NCBI GenBank assembly: GCA_020633555.1 | Contig: JACKDL010000016.1 | Span: 1 to 64,000, forward strand | DNA from: Myxococcales bacterium | Lineage (GTDB): Bacteria; Myxococcota_A; Bradymonadia; UBA7976; UBA1532 | Direction of reading: 5' to 3' | Length of the DNA stretch: 64,000 nt | Shown here: piece after piece, positions 7,793 to 16,314 of the stretch | Layout: the number at the start of each line of letters is the position of its first letter | Numbering within the stretch: position 1 is the stretch's first letter | Made by a program: the position numbers and the translations under genes | The notes under the pieces: model-generated | Told to the model about the DNA's origin: nothing | Seen by the model: the letters and a program-made list of their open reading frames with translations, nothing else | Database searches by the model: none

Positions 7793-10755
7793 TGGGCACC
7801 CCAACCCTGCTCGCCTTGAGCCTGTTGCTGATCCCGGTGCTGGGCGCCCCGGGCCTCGCCGCGCCCAAGGCGCTGGCGGACGCCGACGCGCTCGCGCGCT
7901 GGCTCGGGCGCGATCTGCGCCGCGCCCGGGATCCCGTCGAGCTCGAGACGCGCGACGGGTGGGCCCTCGCCGGGACGCCCGAGGTGGTGGATCCGGAGAC
8001 GGCGCGGCTGGCCCAGGCCACGGTGAGCTATGGGCCGCTGCGCTTCGAGGGCGCGGTGACCGTGACGCGGGTCGCGGGCGAGGTGAGCGCCGAGCTCGAC
8101 TTCACGCGCTGGGCGGTGGCCGGCACGGCGCTGGGCGCCGCCCGGGGGACCCTGCGCTGGGCCCGGACCGAGGGCTGGACGGGTCGCGTGACGGCGCGTC
8201 TGGGCGATGGCGTGGTGGCGGTCCAGGTGGCCCCTCGGTTGCGGCCCCAGCGCTGTCGTCGGGGCCAGGTCTGCCCCCCGGACCCCCTGCGGCTGACCGT
8301 CGAGGTGGTGGGTGTGCAGCTTGCCCAGGTGGTGGGGCTGCTCGCCGAGGACGCCCGCGGCCCGTGGGCGGCCCTGCAGGGCGAGCTGGCTGGCGTGGTG
8401 CGCCTGGGCGGCGAGCCCGCGGATCTGGCCGTCGACGGCGCCCTGACCTGGGCGGCCCGTTGGGACGGCGAGCCCTTGGGGACCCTGGCGTTGAACCTGT
8501 TGCGCGCCGGGGAGCACCCCGAGCTGGAGGTGGTGGCGGCGCTGGCGGGTCCCCTGGCGCGCGAGCTGTCGCTGACGGCGCGCGTGCCGGTGCGGGTGGA
8601 CGGCGAGGCGCTGGCTCTGCGGATCCACGGGCAGCGCCCCTGGGCCGGGCGCCTGGCGGTGCAGGGGGCCCGGCTGGAGGCCTGGACCGCGGCGTTCCCC
8701 GTGCTGGGCCTGGGCGGGCTGCTCGACCTGGAGGCCGAGCTCGACGGGCAGGACCTCCGGCTGGAGGTCAACGGCGACGGGCTGCGCTGGGCGGGCGAGG
8801 CCGTCGGCGCCGTGGCGCTGCACAGCCACCTCCACGGCGGCGTGGCCCAGGGCTCGCTGCGCTGGGGCCCGCGCGACGCCGCCGTGGCCTCGCTGGGCTT
8901 CAGCGTGCCGCTCGACCTCGATCCCGCGGCGCCGTCGCTGACCTGGCGGCACCGCGAGCCGTTGCGGCTGAGCCTGCGGGCGCAGGGGCTGACCCCCGAG
9001 CGGCTGCGGCCTTTCTGGCGCGCCCACCCGGCGGCCGACTTCACGGTGGATCTTCAGGTCGACGCCGAGGGGCCACTGGGCGCGTTGGCGGGCGACGGGC
9101 GGTTGACCGGGACCTTGGCCGATGGTGATCACGCGCCGCTGCCCCTGGCCGCCGCGTTGAAGGTGCGCCCCGAGGCCCAGCGCCTGGAGGCCAGCGTGGG
9201 TCGCGCCGTGATCCTCGAGCTGGGCACCGAGCTGCCCCTGCTCGCATGGCGCGAGGGGCGCTTCCACCCGGGGCAGGCCGCCGTGGCCGGCGCGCTGGGT
9301 CTGGCGGTCCCGCTGAGCACCGCCGCGCCGTACCTGCCCGGGGACCTGCACGACCCGCAGGGGCAGCTCGACGGGCGCTTCACCGTGGCGGGCAGCCTGG
9401 CCCGACCGGCGTTCGCGGGGCAGGCCACGCTGGAGGGTGGGGCCGTGACGGTGATCGCGGGCCACCAGCGCCTGCGGGCGCTGACGGTGCGGCTCACTGC
9501 GGCCGACACCCGCCTGACCATCGAGCGCCTGGCGGCCGCCAGCGGGGTGGGGACCTGGGCGGGCAGCGGCCACCTGGAGCTGGCGGCGTCGCCCGAGGGA
9601 GATCCCACGGCGGTGCCGCTGTGGTCGGCCTGGGCTCTCACCACGGCCCTGGATCTCACCGCGCGGCGGGTCCCCTTCCTGCACCCGCTGGTGTCGGCGG
9701 GCCTGGCCGATGGTCACGTGGCCGTGCACAGCGTGCAGCGCCCTGGAGACACGCAGGCCACCGTCACCGTGGACGGTGCCCGGGTGGATTTGACCGCGAT
9801 CCGCATGCCGCCGGCCCAGGCGATCCCGCACAACGGGCGGATCCAGGTGGTGGACTGGGCCGGAAGGGCCCGGGGGCCTGAGCGGCTGTTCGTGGGCGAT
9901 GACCACCTGGCCCTCACGGTGGCGCTGGCCGAGCCGGTGACCGTGGAAGGGGACGGGGTGCGCCTGCGCATCGGGGGCACCCTCGCCCTGGACCGTACCG
10001 CCGAGCGGGCCGAGGTCACCGGGGGCTTCGACGTGCTCGAGGGCGAGTTCAGCCTGTTCGAGAACCCCTTCACCCTGCGGCGGGGGCGCATCTCGCTGCA
10101 GGGGGGGCCGCTGGTGACGGTCGAGGGGGATCTGACCGCCGAGACCGCCCGCCTGCGGGATCCCGACGCGCCGCCGAAGGCGGCGGCCCTGGAGCCCATC
10201 TTCGATTGGCTCGCCGAGGGCGAGGTGGTGGGCACCTACGTGGATCTGGCCATCCGCGGGCCGGCCCGTCGGCCCGAGCTGATCCTGGCCAGCGATCCGC
10301 CGTTGCCCGAGTACCGGATCCTCACGTTGCTGGTGACCGGGCGGGTGGATGCGGTGGACGGCCGCAACGGGGACGTGCGGCGGCAGGTGGCGAAGCTGGT
10401 GGATCGCTTCCACAACCCGTCGCTGTCGCGGCAGCTCTATGATCGGCTGGGTGTCGACAAGCTGGGCCTGAAGTTCCAGAGCCTGAGCCAGCCCGTGCTC
10501 ACTGTGGGCAAGCAGGTGAACCGACAGCTCTACGTCGAGACCGTCTACCACCACAACGCGCCCCCCGATGAGAACGAGAAGGAGGCGCGGGTGGAGTACC
10601 GCCTGGATCCGTCGTGGACCCTGGACACCGCCTACGGCGACGCGGCCGTGGGCAGCGTGGGCGTGTTCTGGAAGCGGGACTTTGGTGGACCGGCGCCGCA
10701 GCGCAAGGCCACGCGGCCGCTGGCCGAGGCACCGGAACGGGCGGCGGAGGACTGA
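7792..10755 (+). CDS. tamB: TamB-like translocation/assembly module protein
   Basis: A 987-residue protein whose ATG overlaps the tamA-like stop by one base. An N-terminal hydrophobic segment (LLALSLLLIPVLGAPGLAAP) anchors or exports it. The long middle is repetitive amphipathic beta (for example DGALTWAARWDGEPLGTLAL), typical of the periplasm-spanning TamB groove. The last 300 residues carry the DUF490/TamB signature: GGFDVLEGEFSLFENPF, LPEYRILTLLVTGRVD, LYDRLGVDKLGL, and the end GSVGVFWKRDF. E. coli TamB is about 1260 residues, so this copy is shorter. It lacks a clear long N-terminal inner-membrane helix and may rely on a signal peptide. Role: bridging the envelope with its Omp85 partner for outer-membrane protein or lipid transport. 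Confidence 0.88.
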   Translation: MGTPTLLALSLLLIPVLGAPGLAAPKALADADALARWLGRDLRRARDPVELETRDGWALAGTPEVVDPETARLAQATVSYGPLRFEGAVTVTRVAGEVSAELDFTRWAVAGTALGAARGTLRWARTEGWTGRVTARLGDGVVAVQVAPRLRPQRCRRGQVCPPDPLRLTVEVVGVQLAQVVGLLAEDARGPWAALQGELAGVVRLGGEPADLAVDGALTWAARWDGEPLGTLALNLLRAGEHPELEVVAALAGPLARELSLTARVPVRVDGEALALRIHGQRPWAGRLAVQGARLEAWTAAFPVLGLGGLLDLEAELDGQDLRLEVNGDGLRWAGEAVGAVALHSHLHGGVAQGSLRWGPRDAAVASLGFSVPLDLDPAAPSLTWRHREPLRLSLRAQGLTPERLRPFWRAHPAADFTVDLQVDAEGPLGALAGDGRLTGTLADGDHAPLPLAAALKVRPEAQRLEASVGRAVILELGTELPLLAWREGRFHPGQAAVAGALGLAVPLSTAAPYLPGDLHDPQGQLDGRFTVAGSLARPAFAGQATLEGGAVTVIAGHQRLRALTVRLTAADTRLTIERLAAASGVGTWAGSGHLELAASPEGDPTAVPLWSAWALTTALDLTARRVPFLHPLVSAGLADGHVAVHSVQRPGDTQATVTVDGARVDLTAIRMPPAQAIPHNGRIQVVDWAGRARGPERLFVGDDHLALTVALAEPVTVEGDGVRLRIGGTLALDRTAERAEVTGGFDVLEGEFSLFENPFTLRRGRISLQGGPLVTVEGDLTAETARLRDPDAPPKAAALEPIFDWLAEGEVVGTYVDLAIRGPARRPELILASDPPLPEYRILTLLVTGRVDAVDGRNGDVRRQVAKLVDRFHNPSLSRQLYDRLGVDKLGLKFQSLSQPVLTVGKQVNRQLYVETVYHHNAPPDENEKEARVEYRLDPSWTLDTAYGDAAVGSVGVFWKRDFGGPAPQRKATRPLAEAPERAAED

Positions 10756-10756
10756 C

Positions 10757-10767
10757 CCCCGCCGGGG
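10757..10767. terminator. Short hairpin between convergent genes
   Basis: CCCC-GCC-GGGG lies in the 18-base gap between the convergent tamB-like and Cys-rich lipoprotein genes. It has only a 4-base stem and no T-run, so it is a weak terminator candidate. Confidence 0.22.
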
Positions 10768-10773
10768 ATCAGC

Positions 10774-11814
10774 TCACTCGCCGCAGAGCGCGAAGAGGGC
10801 GTCGCAGCCGGCGTCCTGGTTCTGCTCCACGCACTGCAGCACCTCGGCCGGGAAGGCGCCCTGCTGGCAGACCTGCAGGCACTCGTCGGCCGTGCCTGCG
10901 CCGCACTCCTCGAAGATGCTGCAGAACAGGTCGCAGCCCTCGCCGCCCGGGATGCCGCCGCCGAAGCCGCCGGCGCCGCCGGCGCCGCCCGCGCCGCCCT
11001 CGCCACCGCCGATGCCCTCGATGCAGGCGAACATCTCACCGCAGTCGCCGAAGGCCGCCTCGACGCAGGCCAGCTCGGCCGCCGTGGCCTCGGCCACGCA
11101 GGCGTCCACGCACGTGGCGGCGAACTCGGCGACGTCCGCGGGATCGCCACCGAACTCCTCGGCGCAGGCGATGAGCTGCGTGCAGCCGGTCTGGCACAGC
11201 GCCCGGTCGCCCACCGGTGCGCCGCCGCCGGCGCCGCCGGCGCCGCCGCCGAAGCCGCCCGAGCCACCGGCGCCGCCAGTGAAGTCGTCGGCGTCGAACT
11301 CGCCGCAGATGCCGTCTTCCTGGGCCAGCTCGAGGAAGCCGGCGCACTCGTTGGCGGTGAGCTCCAGGACCGCCTGGACCTCCTCGACGCTGGCCTCGAC
11401 GGTGCACTCGCTGACGCAGGCCGCGGTGGCCTCGGCGAGCTCGTTGCCGGCGATGGGGATCTCACAGGCGGCGCCCAGGCAGGCGAGCACCGAGACACAC
11501 ACGGTCTGACAGGCCGCCTGGCCCGCGGCCGGCCCGCCGCCGCCACCCACGCCCGCGTCCGAGCCGCCGGCCACGCCGCCGGCGCCACCCGCGCCGCCAC
11601 CGTTCTGGCTGCCGCCGCCGCCGAACAGGCTGTCGGCCAGTCGGCTGCCGCCCTGCGAGGCGTTGCTGCCGCCGCCGTTGCCACCACCGGCGCCGCCGCC
11701 GCTGCCGCCAGAGCCGCCACCGCCGCCGCCGGCCACACAACCGAAGGCCGCAAGGCCAACCACGGCGACGCCCAAGGTGCCGCGCTTGATGTACTGGGTG
11801 ATCTGGAACGCCAT
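10774..11814 (-). CDS. Gly-rich, Cys-repeat lipoprotein
   Basis: A 346-residue protein with a strong ribosome binding site (GGGGAGGA) just before ATG 11814. The signal segment ends LAAFGC (Cys26) and is followed by a run of about 60 residues of mostly Gly/Ser/Asn. Three Cys-rich modules follow, separated by GGAGG-type linkers: CQTVCVSVLACLG...CVSEC, CQTGCTQLIACAE...CVDAC and CDLFCSIFEECGA...CLQVC. Each has a CxxxC...C...CxxxC spacing over about 90 residues, suggesting small helical disulphide-stapled domains on flexible stalks. Such proteins are common on the myxobacterial surface but have no assigned function. It is convergent with the tamB-like gene. Confidence 0.72.
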   Translation of the reverse strand: MAFQITQYIKRGTLGVAVVGLAAFGCVAGGGGGGSGGSGGGAGGGNGGGSNASQGGSRLADSLFGGGGSQNGGGAGGAGGVAGGSDAGVGGGGGPAAGQAACQTVCVSVLACLGAACEIPIAGNELAEATAACVSECTVEASVEEVQAVLELTANECAGFLELAQEDGICGEFDADDFTGGAGGSGGFGGGAGGAGGGAPVGDRALCQTGCTQLIACAEEFGGDPADVAEFAATCVDACVAEATAAELACVEAAFGDCGEMFACIEGIGGGEGGAGGAGGAGGFGGGIPGGEGCDLFCSIFEECGAGTADECLQVCQQGAFPAEVLQCVEQNQDAGCDALFALCGE

Positions 11815-11859
11815 GGTTGTCCTCCCCGCTGGCGATGTCCCTGGAAAAGCTGCCGGGAG

Positions 11860-11876
11860 CGTGGGCGCTGCCCACG
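11860..11876 (-). terminator. Hairpin downstream of pepA
   Basis: CGTGGGC-GCT-GCCCACG is a perfect 7-base stem with a 3-base loop. It lies between the end of pepA (11910) and the start of the next minus-strand gene (11814). There is no T-run. It could end the pepA transcript or act as an operator for the lipoprotein gene. Confidence 0.38.
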
Positions 11877-11909
11877 GGTCAAGTCAACCCGGCCGCGGCG
11901 CCCCTAACG

Positions 11910-13361
11910 TCACAGGCGGTCGAGCAATTCAGTCAGCAGGGCCACGCCGAAGCCGGTGCCCCGCTCGCCGGCGGTGCTGGGCCCGGCGATGTCCAGGTGC
12001 AGCCAGCCGCCCGCGTAGTCCTCGCTGAGGTGTTCGGCGATGAACTGCCCGGCGCAGGAACTCTGGGCGTTCATCCGGTCCTTCACCGAGTTCTTCAGAT
12101 CGGCGACCTCGCTCTTGAACTCGCCCCGGAAGAACTCGGGCACGTAGGGCAGGGGGTGCACCAGGTCGCCCGTGAGGCGCCCGGCGGCCACCGCAGCGGC
12201 CTCGAGGGCGTCGTCGTTGCAGACGCTGGCGCAGTGGCGCCGCCCGGTGGCCATGAGCTGGGCCCCGGTGAGGGTGGCCAGATCGATGATCACCTCGGGC
12301 TTCAGGTGCCGCTCGGCCCAGGCCACGCCGTCGGCCAGCACCAGCCGGCCCTCGGCGTCGGTGTTGTTCACCTCGACGGTCTTGCCCGAGTACAGGTGCA
12401 GGATGTCGTCGGGGCGGGTGCTCTCGGGGCCCACGCTGTTCTCGGCCAGGCAGAGCACGGCGTTCAGCCGGTGGGCCGTGCCCAGCTCGGCGGCGGCCAT
12501 GAAGGCGGCGAGCACGGCGGCGGCGCCGCCCATGTCGCCCTTCATGCCCGGCATGTGGTCCTTGCCTTTGATGCTCAAGCCGCCCGTGTCGTAGACGATC
12601 CCCTTGCCGATCAGGCTGATGGCCCGGCCGCCGGCAGAGCCCTTGTGGCTCAGGATCACCAGCGCCGGCGGGTGGGTGGCCGCCTGGCCCACGCCCCACA
12701 GGCCGCCCAGGCCCGACTGGGCCACCTGATCGCCCTGCAGGATGGTGATGTCGGCGTCCACGCGGGCCGCCACGTCCCGGGCGATCTCGACGAAGGCGTC
12801 GGTGTGCAGCTCGTTGGGCGGCATGTCCACCAGCCGGCCGGCGAAGCGCACGCCGTCGGCCACGATCTGCAGCCGCTTGAGGGCCACGGGCTTGCCGTCG
12901 GCGGCCAGCACGGCCACGCGCACCTCGCGCTCGGGGCGGGGGCGGGCGCTCTTGCGGTCGAACTCGGGCAGGGCCCGGGCCACGGCGGCGGCAGCGCCCA
13001 GCGCCTGAGCGGCCTCGTCCACGGCCAGGATGACGGCCACGGCGCCCTCGCCGGGGGCGTTGCGCGCCACCAGCTCCTGCACCGCGTCGGGGCGGCCGGG
13101 GGCGTTGTGGCGGCTGCAGCGGTCGCTGATGACGCCGGCCACCACCCGGGCCAGCGGCCCTGCGGCGAAGGTGCCCTGCGCGGCGCCCTTGTCGCCGGGC
13201 TTGCAGCCGTCGATCATGGCGGGCCACAGCGGGGCGACGCCGGCGGGCAGCAGGTCGGTCACGTCATCGGCGAGCAGCCGGTCCCGCCGCCCGATGAAGA
13301 GGGCCGAGGTGGCCCCGTCGAGGGCCTCCGCTGCGGTCATGAACTCGATGTGGGTCTTCAT
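11910..13361 (-). CDS. pepA: Leucyl aminopeptidase (M17)
   Basis: A 483-residue cytosolic dinuclear-metal aminopeptidase that removes N-terminal residues from peptides. The M17 signature NTDAEGRLVLAD is intact near residue 333. The metal-binding stretch before it, KGIVYDTGGLSIKGKDHMPG then MKGDMGGAAAVL, holds the conserved Lys and Asp ligands. FFRGEFKSEVADLKNS and AGQFIAEHL match the C-terminal catalytic domain. The start MKTHIEF at 13361 is preferred over a longer frame to 13388 because the extra nine residues run into the divergent promoter region. No Shine-Dalgarno is visible before this ATG and a -10-like TATACC sits about 10 bases upstream, so the mRNA may be leaderless. It is divergent from mepA. 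Confidence 0.95.
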   Translation of the reverse strand: MKTHIEFMTAAEALDGATSALFIGRRDRLLADDVTDLLPAGVAPLWPAMIDGCKPGDKGAAQGTFAAGPLARVVAGVISDRCSRHNAPGRPDAVQELVARNAPGEGAVAVILAVDEAAQALGAAAAVARALPEFDRKSARPRPEREVRVAVLAADGKPVALKRLQIVADGVRFAGRLVDMPPNELHTDAFVEIARDVAARVDADITILQGDQVAQSGLGGLWGVGQAATHPPALVILSHKGSAGGRAISLIGKGIVYDTGGLSIKGKDHMPGMKGDMGGAAAVLAAFMAAAELGTAHRLNAVLCLAENSVGPESTRPDDILHLYSGKTVEVNNTDAEGRLVLADGVAWAERHLKPEVIIDLATLTGAQLMATGRRHCASVCNDDALEAAAVAAGRLTGDLVHPLPYVPEFFRGEFKSEVADLKNSVKDRMNAQSSCAGQFIAEHLSEDYAGGWLHLDIAGPSTAGERGTGFGVALLTELLDRL

Positions 13362-13371
13362 GGGGCCGCAC

Positions 13372-13398
13372 GGTATAGAGCCCCCCAACCCTGGTCAA
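13372..13398 (-). promoter_or_regulatory. Candidate pepA promoter
   Basis: On the minus strand TTGACC (13398-13393) and TATACC (13377-13372) are separated by 15 bases, shorter than ideal. The -10 end is only 10 bases from the pepA ATG, which would give an almost leaderless transcript. Confidence 0.32.
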
Positions 13399-13409
13399 CG
13401 GCACGCCGA

Positions 13410-14258
13410 ATGCTCCGAACGCTCCCCACCGCCGCTCTCCTCGCCCTGCTCACGAGCCTCGCCGCGTCGCCCGCGGGGGCCCGCCGGACGCCCTGGGCGA
13501 AGGTGGACGGGCCCAGCGCCCAGAAGCCCCAGTCCCACGGCGGGTACGCCGGCGGCTGCCTGGCCGGGGCGGTGGCGCTGCCCGAGAAGGGCAAGGGCTT
13601 CGAGACCATCCGCCGCTGGCGCAAGCGCTACTTCGGGCACCCCGACACAGCGGCCTTTCTGCGCTGGTACGGCAAGGCGGTGCTGGCCGAGACGGGCCGG
13701 GGGATCCTCATCGGCGACATCAGCCAGGCCCGCGGCGGGCTGATGAGCTCGGGGCACCGCAGCCACCAGCTCGGGCTGGACGCCGACATCTGGTTCACCC
13801 GCCCCAAGGCTCGGGAGAAGGACGAGGACTTCCGGTCGATGGTGGATCCGGCCCGCGAGGTCATCGACCGCGAGGCCTTCACCGAGCGGCAGGTGACCCT
13901 GCTGCGGCTGGCCGCCAGCCGGCCCGAGGTGGCGCGGATCTTCGTGCACTGGGTCATCAAGCACGAGCTCTGCGCCACGGTGCCCGGTGACCGGGCCTGG
14001 CTGCGCAAGATCCGGCCCTGGTGGGGGCACGATCGGCACTTTCACATCCGGCTGCAGTGCCCCGCCGGCAGCCCCGACTGCCGAAACCAGGCCGAGCTGC
14101 CCGAGGGCGACGGCTGTGGCGGCGAGACCTGGTTCAGCAAGGCCGAAGTCGCGGCCCGCAAGAGGGCGCCGAAGAAGGGGCCGCGGGGGAAGCGGCCGAA
14201 GAAGCCGAGCGTGCCGAAGGCCTGCAAGCAGGTGCTGAAGGCGAAGGGCCGGCGCTGA
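13410..14258 (+). CDS. mepA: Penicillin-insensitive murein endopeptidase
   Basis: A 282-residue secreted peptidase of family M74, which cuts D-Ala-meso-DAP cross-links in peptidoglycan. The signal peptide (LLALLTSLAASPAGARR) fits the ATG at 13410; the open frame extends far upstream only as an antisense shadow of pepA. Zinc-site motifs are clear: SGHRSHQLGLDADIWF (residues 114-129) and WWGHDRHFHIRLQCP near residue 208. Paired cysteines follow the second motif, and the last 40 residues are Lys/Arg/Pro-rich (KKGPRGKRPKKPS), probably a cell-wall-binding tail. In a myxobacterium it could serve its own wall remodelling or attack on prey (inference). Confidence 0.92.
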   Translation: MLRTLPTAALLALLTSLAASPAGARRTPWAKVDGPSAQKPQSHGGYAGGCLAGAVALPEKGKGFETIRRWRKRYFGHPDTAAFLRWYGKAVLAETGRGILIGDISQARGGLMSSGHRSHQLGLDADIWFTRPKAREKDEDFRSMVDPAREVIDREAFTERQVTLLRLAASRPEVARIFVHWVIKHELCATVPGDRAWLRKIRPWWGHDRHFHIRLQCPAGSPDCRNQAELPEGDGCGGETWFSKAEVAARKRAPKKGPRGKRPKKPSVPKACKQVLKAKGRR

Positions 14259-14265
14259 GGGGCCA

Positions 14266-14281
14266 GCCCGGGCCCCCGGGC
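14266..14281. terminator. Bidirectional hairpin between convergent genes
   Basis: GCCCGGG-CC-CCCGGGC is a perfect inverted repeat in the 25-base gap between convergent mepA and the NHL-type lipoprotein. It has no T-run but very high stem stability, and probably ends both transcripts. Confidence 0.45.
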
Positions 14282-14283
14282 GC

Positions 14284-15591
14284 TCAGCGGGCGCGCACCC
14301 GCAGCACCTGATCGCCCACGGCGTCCACGTAGTACAGGTCGCCGGTGTCGGGGTGGAAGGTGAGCCCCATCAGGCCGCCCGCGGGCAGGCCGGTGTCCAG
14401 CCAGTCCAGCGCCACGCCGTCGCGGGAGTAGGCCCAGATGCGGCCGGTGGCGTTGTCGCCCACGTACACGTTCCCGTCCGGCCCCAGGGCCAGTCCCGAG
14501 GGGCGCTCCAGGTCGTCGGCGGTGGTGCCGAAGGTCTCGATGGGGGCGTGGTCCTCCACCAGCCACAGGCGGGTGCCGGGCTCCATCACCTGGCGCACGC
14601 GGGTGGCCTCGTCGCCGCCCACGGTGGTGTCCAGGGTGGCCACCCGGCCGTTGCCGGTGTCGGCGATGAACAGCAGGCCGCTGTCGCGATCCAGCGCCAG
14701 GTGGCTGGGGACGTCGGGCTGGCGCTGCACCTCGCCCACGCCGTAGCGCCACATCTCGCCGTCGCTGTGGTCGTCGAAGCCCGGCCCGTGGTCCAGGGCG
14801 AAGTCGGCGCGCATGATGGACCCCGTGAGGCCCTCGAAGATCCAGTAGACGTTGGCCCGCTCCCAGGCCATGCCCATGCACAGCGGGCTCTCGTGCAGCA
14901 TGTCCAGGTGGCTGCCCAGATCGGCGCCCACGAAGTCCACGGCGTCGGGGTTGGTGCGCCCGTAGATGGCCGGATCCGCCGACCAGAGGGCCGGGCCCAT
15001 GAAGTCGTTGGCGGGGGCCTGATCGTTGTAGGTGTTCCGGCTCTCCTGGCAGGTGCCGAAGGTGTAGGGGGCCCCGAAGGCGATGCTCGACACCTCCTCC
15101 ATGAAGTGCAGGGCGAAAGGATCCACGATGTGGATGGAGCTCTGCCGGGCGGTGTCGGTCTGGAGGAAGATGGTGGTGCTGTCGTCGGTGCGGTTCACCA
15201 CCCACAGCTCGCCGCGCTCCATGGGGTTGAAGGCCAGGTCTCGCGGTGTGTTCAGCATGTCGGCGTCGGTGCCGATGACGGCGTGGTCCACGGCGTCCAG
15301 GCTGTGGCAGCCGTCGCCCAGCAGCTCAACGCCGCCCGGGCACTCGGGCGCTTCCACGCCGCCCGCGCCGCCTTCACCGCCTTCGCCACCCACACCGCCG
15401 GCACCGCCGGCACCGCCGGCACCGCCGGCACCCCCCTCGCCGCCTTGCCCGCCGGCCCCCGCGTCCAGGCTGACCGGAGGCTGGCTGGGATCGGCCTCTC
15501 CGTCGTCGGGGGCGCAGGCGGCAAGGGCGAGAGGCAGGATCAACCACGGGGCTGCAATGCGGAGCATGGGCATGAGCTTCTTTCTGAACAT
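14284..15591 (-). CDS. NHL/SMP-30-like beta-propeller lipoprotein
   Basis: A 435-residue lipoprotein with lipobox ALAAC (Cys26). The ATG at 15591 was chosen because it gives this signal; the open frame upstream is non-coding. Residues 45-80 are a GEGGAGG-type flexible linker. The body repeats the propeller pattern of NHL and gluconolactonase-type proteins: LNTPRDLAFNPMERGELWVV, PSHLALDRDSGLLFIADTGN, RPSGLALGPDGNVYVGDNAT and GLMGLTFHPDTGDLYYVDA. The fold is a six-bladed beta-propeller, here exposed on the surface or in the periplasm. No catalytic metal ligands can be named with confidence, so binding rather than lactonase activity is at least as likely. Confidence 0.78.
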   Translation of the reverse strand: MFRKKLMPMLRIAAPWLILPLALAACAPDDGEADPSQPPVSLDAGAGGQGGEGGAGGAGGAGGAGGVGGEGGEGGAGGVEAPECPGGVELLGDGCHSLDAVDHAVIGTDADMLNTPRDLAFNPMERGELWVVNRTDDSTTIFLQTDTARQSSIHIVDPFALHFMEEVSSIAFGAPYTFGTCQESRNTYNDQAPANDFMGPALWSADPAIYGRTNPDAVDFVGADLGSHLDMLHESPLCMGMAWERANVYWIFEGLTGSIMRADFALDHGPGFDDHSDGEMWRYGVGEVQRQPDVPSHLALDRDSGLLFIADTGNGRVATLDTTVGGDEATRVRQVMEPGTRLWLVEDHAPIETFGTTADDLERPSGLALGPDGNVYVGDNATGRIWAYSRDGVALDWLDTGLPAGGLMGLTFHPDTGDLYYVDAVGDQVLRVRAR

Positions 15592-15699
15592 GGGTTTCAA
15601 GTAGACGGCGGGCCGGGTACGGCGGTTGCGGCGATAGATGTTGCCGAATCGGGCGGTTTGGCTTGACGGTCGACCGCTCGAAGGGGCAAGCCGGCGCCC

Positions 15700-16314
15700 A
15701 TGAGCGAGACGACCCCCAAGACGCGCAAGGCCAACATCGCCCAGGATCTGCGGGGCATCCCCAACCTGGTGAGCCTGGCTCGCGTGCTGCTGCTGTTCGT
15801 GGCGATCACCGTGTGGTTTGCCGGCTTCAAGGTGGCGGGCGTGGCCCTGGGCATCGTGGCCGGGCTCACCGACTACCTGGACGGCTACCTGGCCCGGCGG
15901 ATGAACCTGGTGACACACCTGGGGGCCATCCTCGATCAGTTCAGCGACCTGCTCTTCGAGAGCACCCTGCTGCTGATGGTGATGACCAGCGGCGTCGACG
16001 GCGTGCCGCCCCTGTGGCTGCTGGTGATCTACCTGGTGCGCGAGTTCTGGATCACCACCATCCGGCGCTTCATGGCGGCCCACGGGCTGACCATCCACAG
16101 CAACTTCCTGGGCAAGCTGAAGACCAACTTCATCGGGTGGTCCTTCGTGCCCTGGTTCCTCTACATCGCCGACGTGGTGCCCGGACTGGCGACGGTGTGG
16201 CAGATCTTGGGCTGGACGGGCGTTGGCGGGGGGTTGTTGTGGAGCGTGCTGAGCGCGGTGGACTACTCGAAGCAGTTCTTCAGGGCGTACGACACCCTCG
16301 AGATCACGGACTGA
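15700..16314 (+). CDS. CDP-alcohol phosphatidyltransferase
   Basis: A 204-residue membrane enzyme that joins a CDP-diacylglycerol-type donor to an alcohol, making phospholipid head groups. The complete family motif is present: Asp58, Asp61-Gly62, Ala65-Arg66, Gly75, Asp79 and Asp83 (TDYLDGYLARR then GAILDQFSD). About five or six hydrophobic segments surround it. It could be a phosphatidylglycerophosphate synthase (pgsA-like) or another head-group transferase; the motif does not decide. An ATG at 15700 follows a purine-rich GAAGGGG. Its stop overlaps the proposed start of the next gene. Confidence 0.88.
   Translation: MSETTPKTRKANIAQDLRGIPNLVSLARVLLLFVAITVWFAGFKVAGVALGIVAGLTDYLDGYLARRMNLVTHLGAILDQFSDLLFESTLLLMVMTSGVDGVPPLWLLVIYLVREFWITTIRRFMAAHGLTIHSNFLGKLKTNFIGWSFVPWFLYIADVVPGLATVWQILGWTGVGGGLLWSVLSAVDYSKQFFRAYDTLEITD

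Noticed and set aside
11817..13409. Upstream extension of the mepA reading frame
   Set aside because: It is antisense to pepA; the signal peptide fixes the mepA start at 13410.
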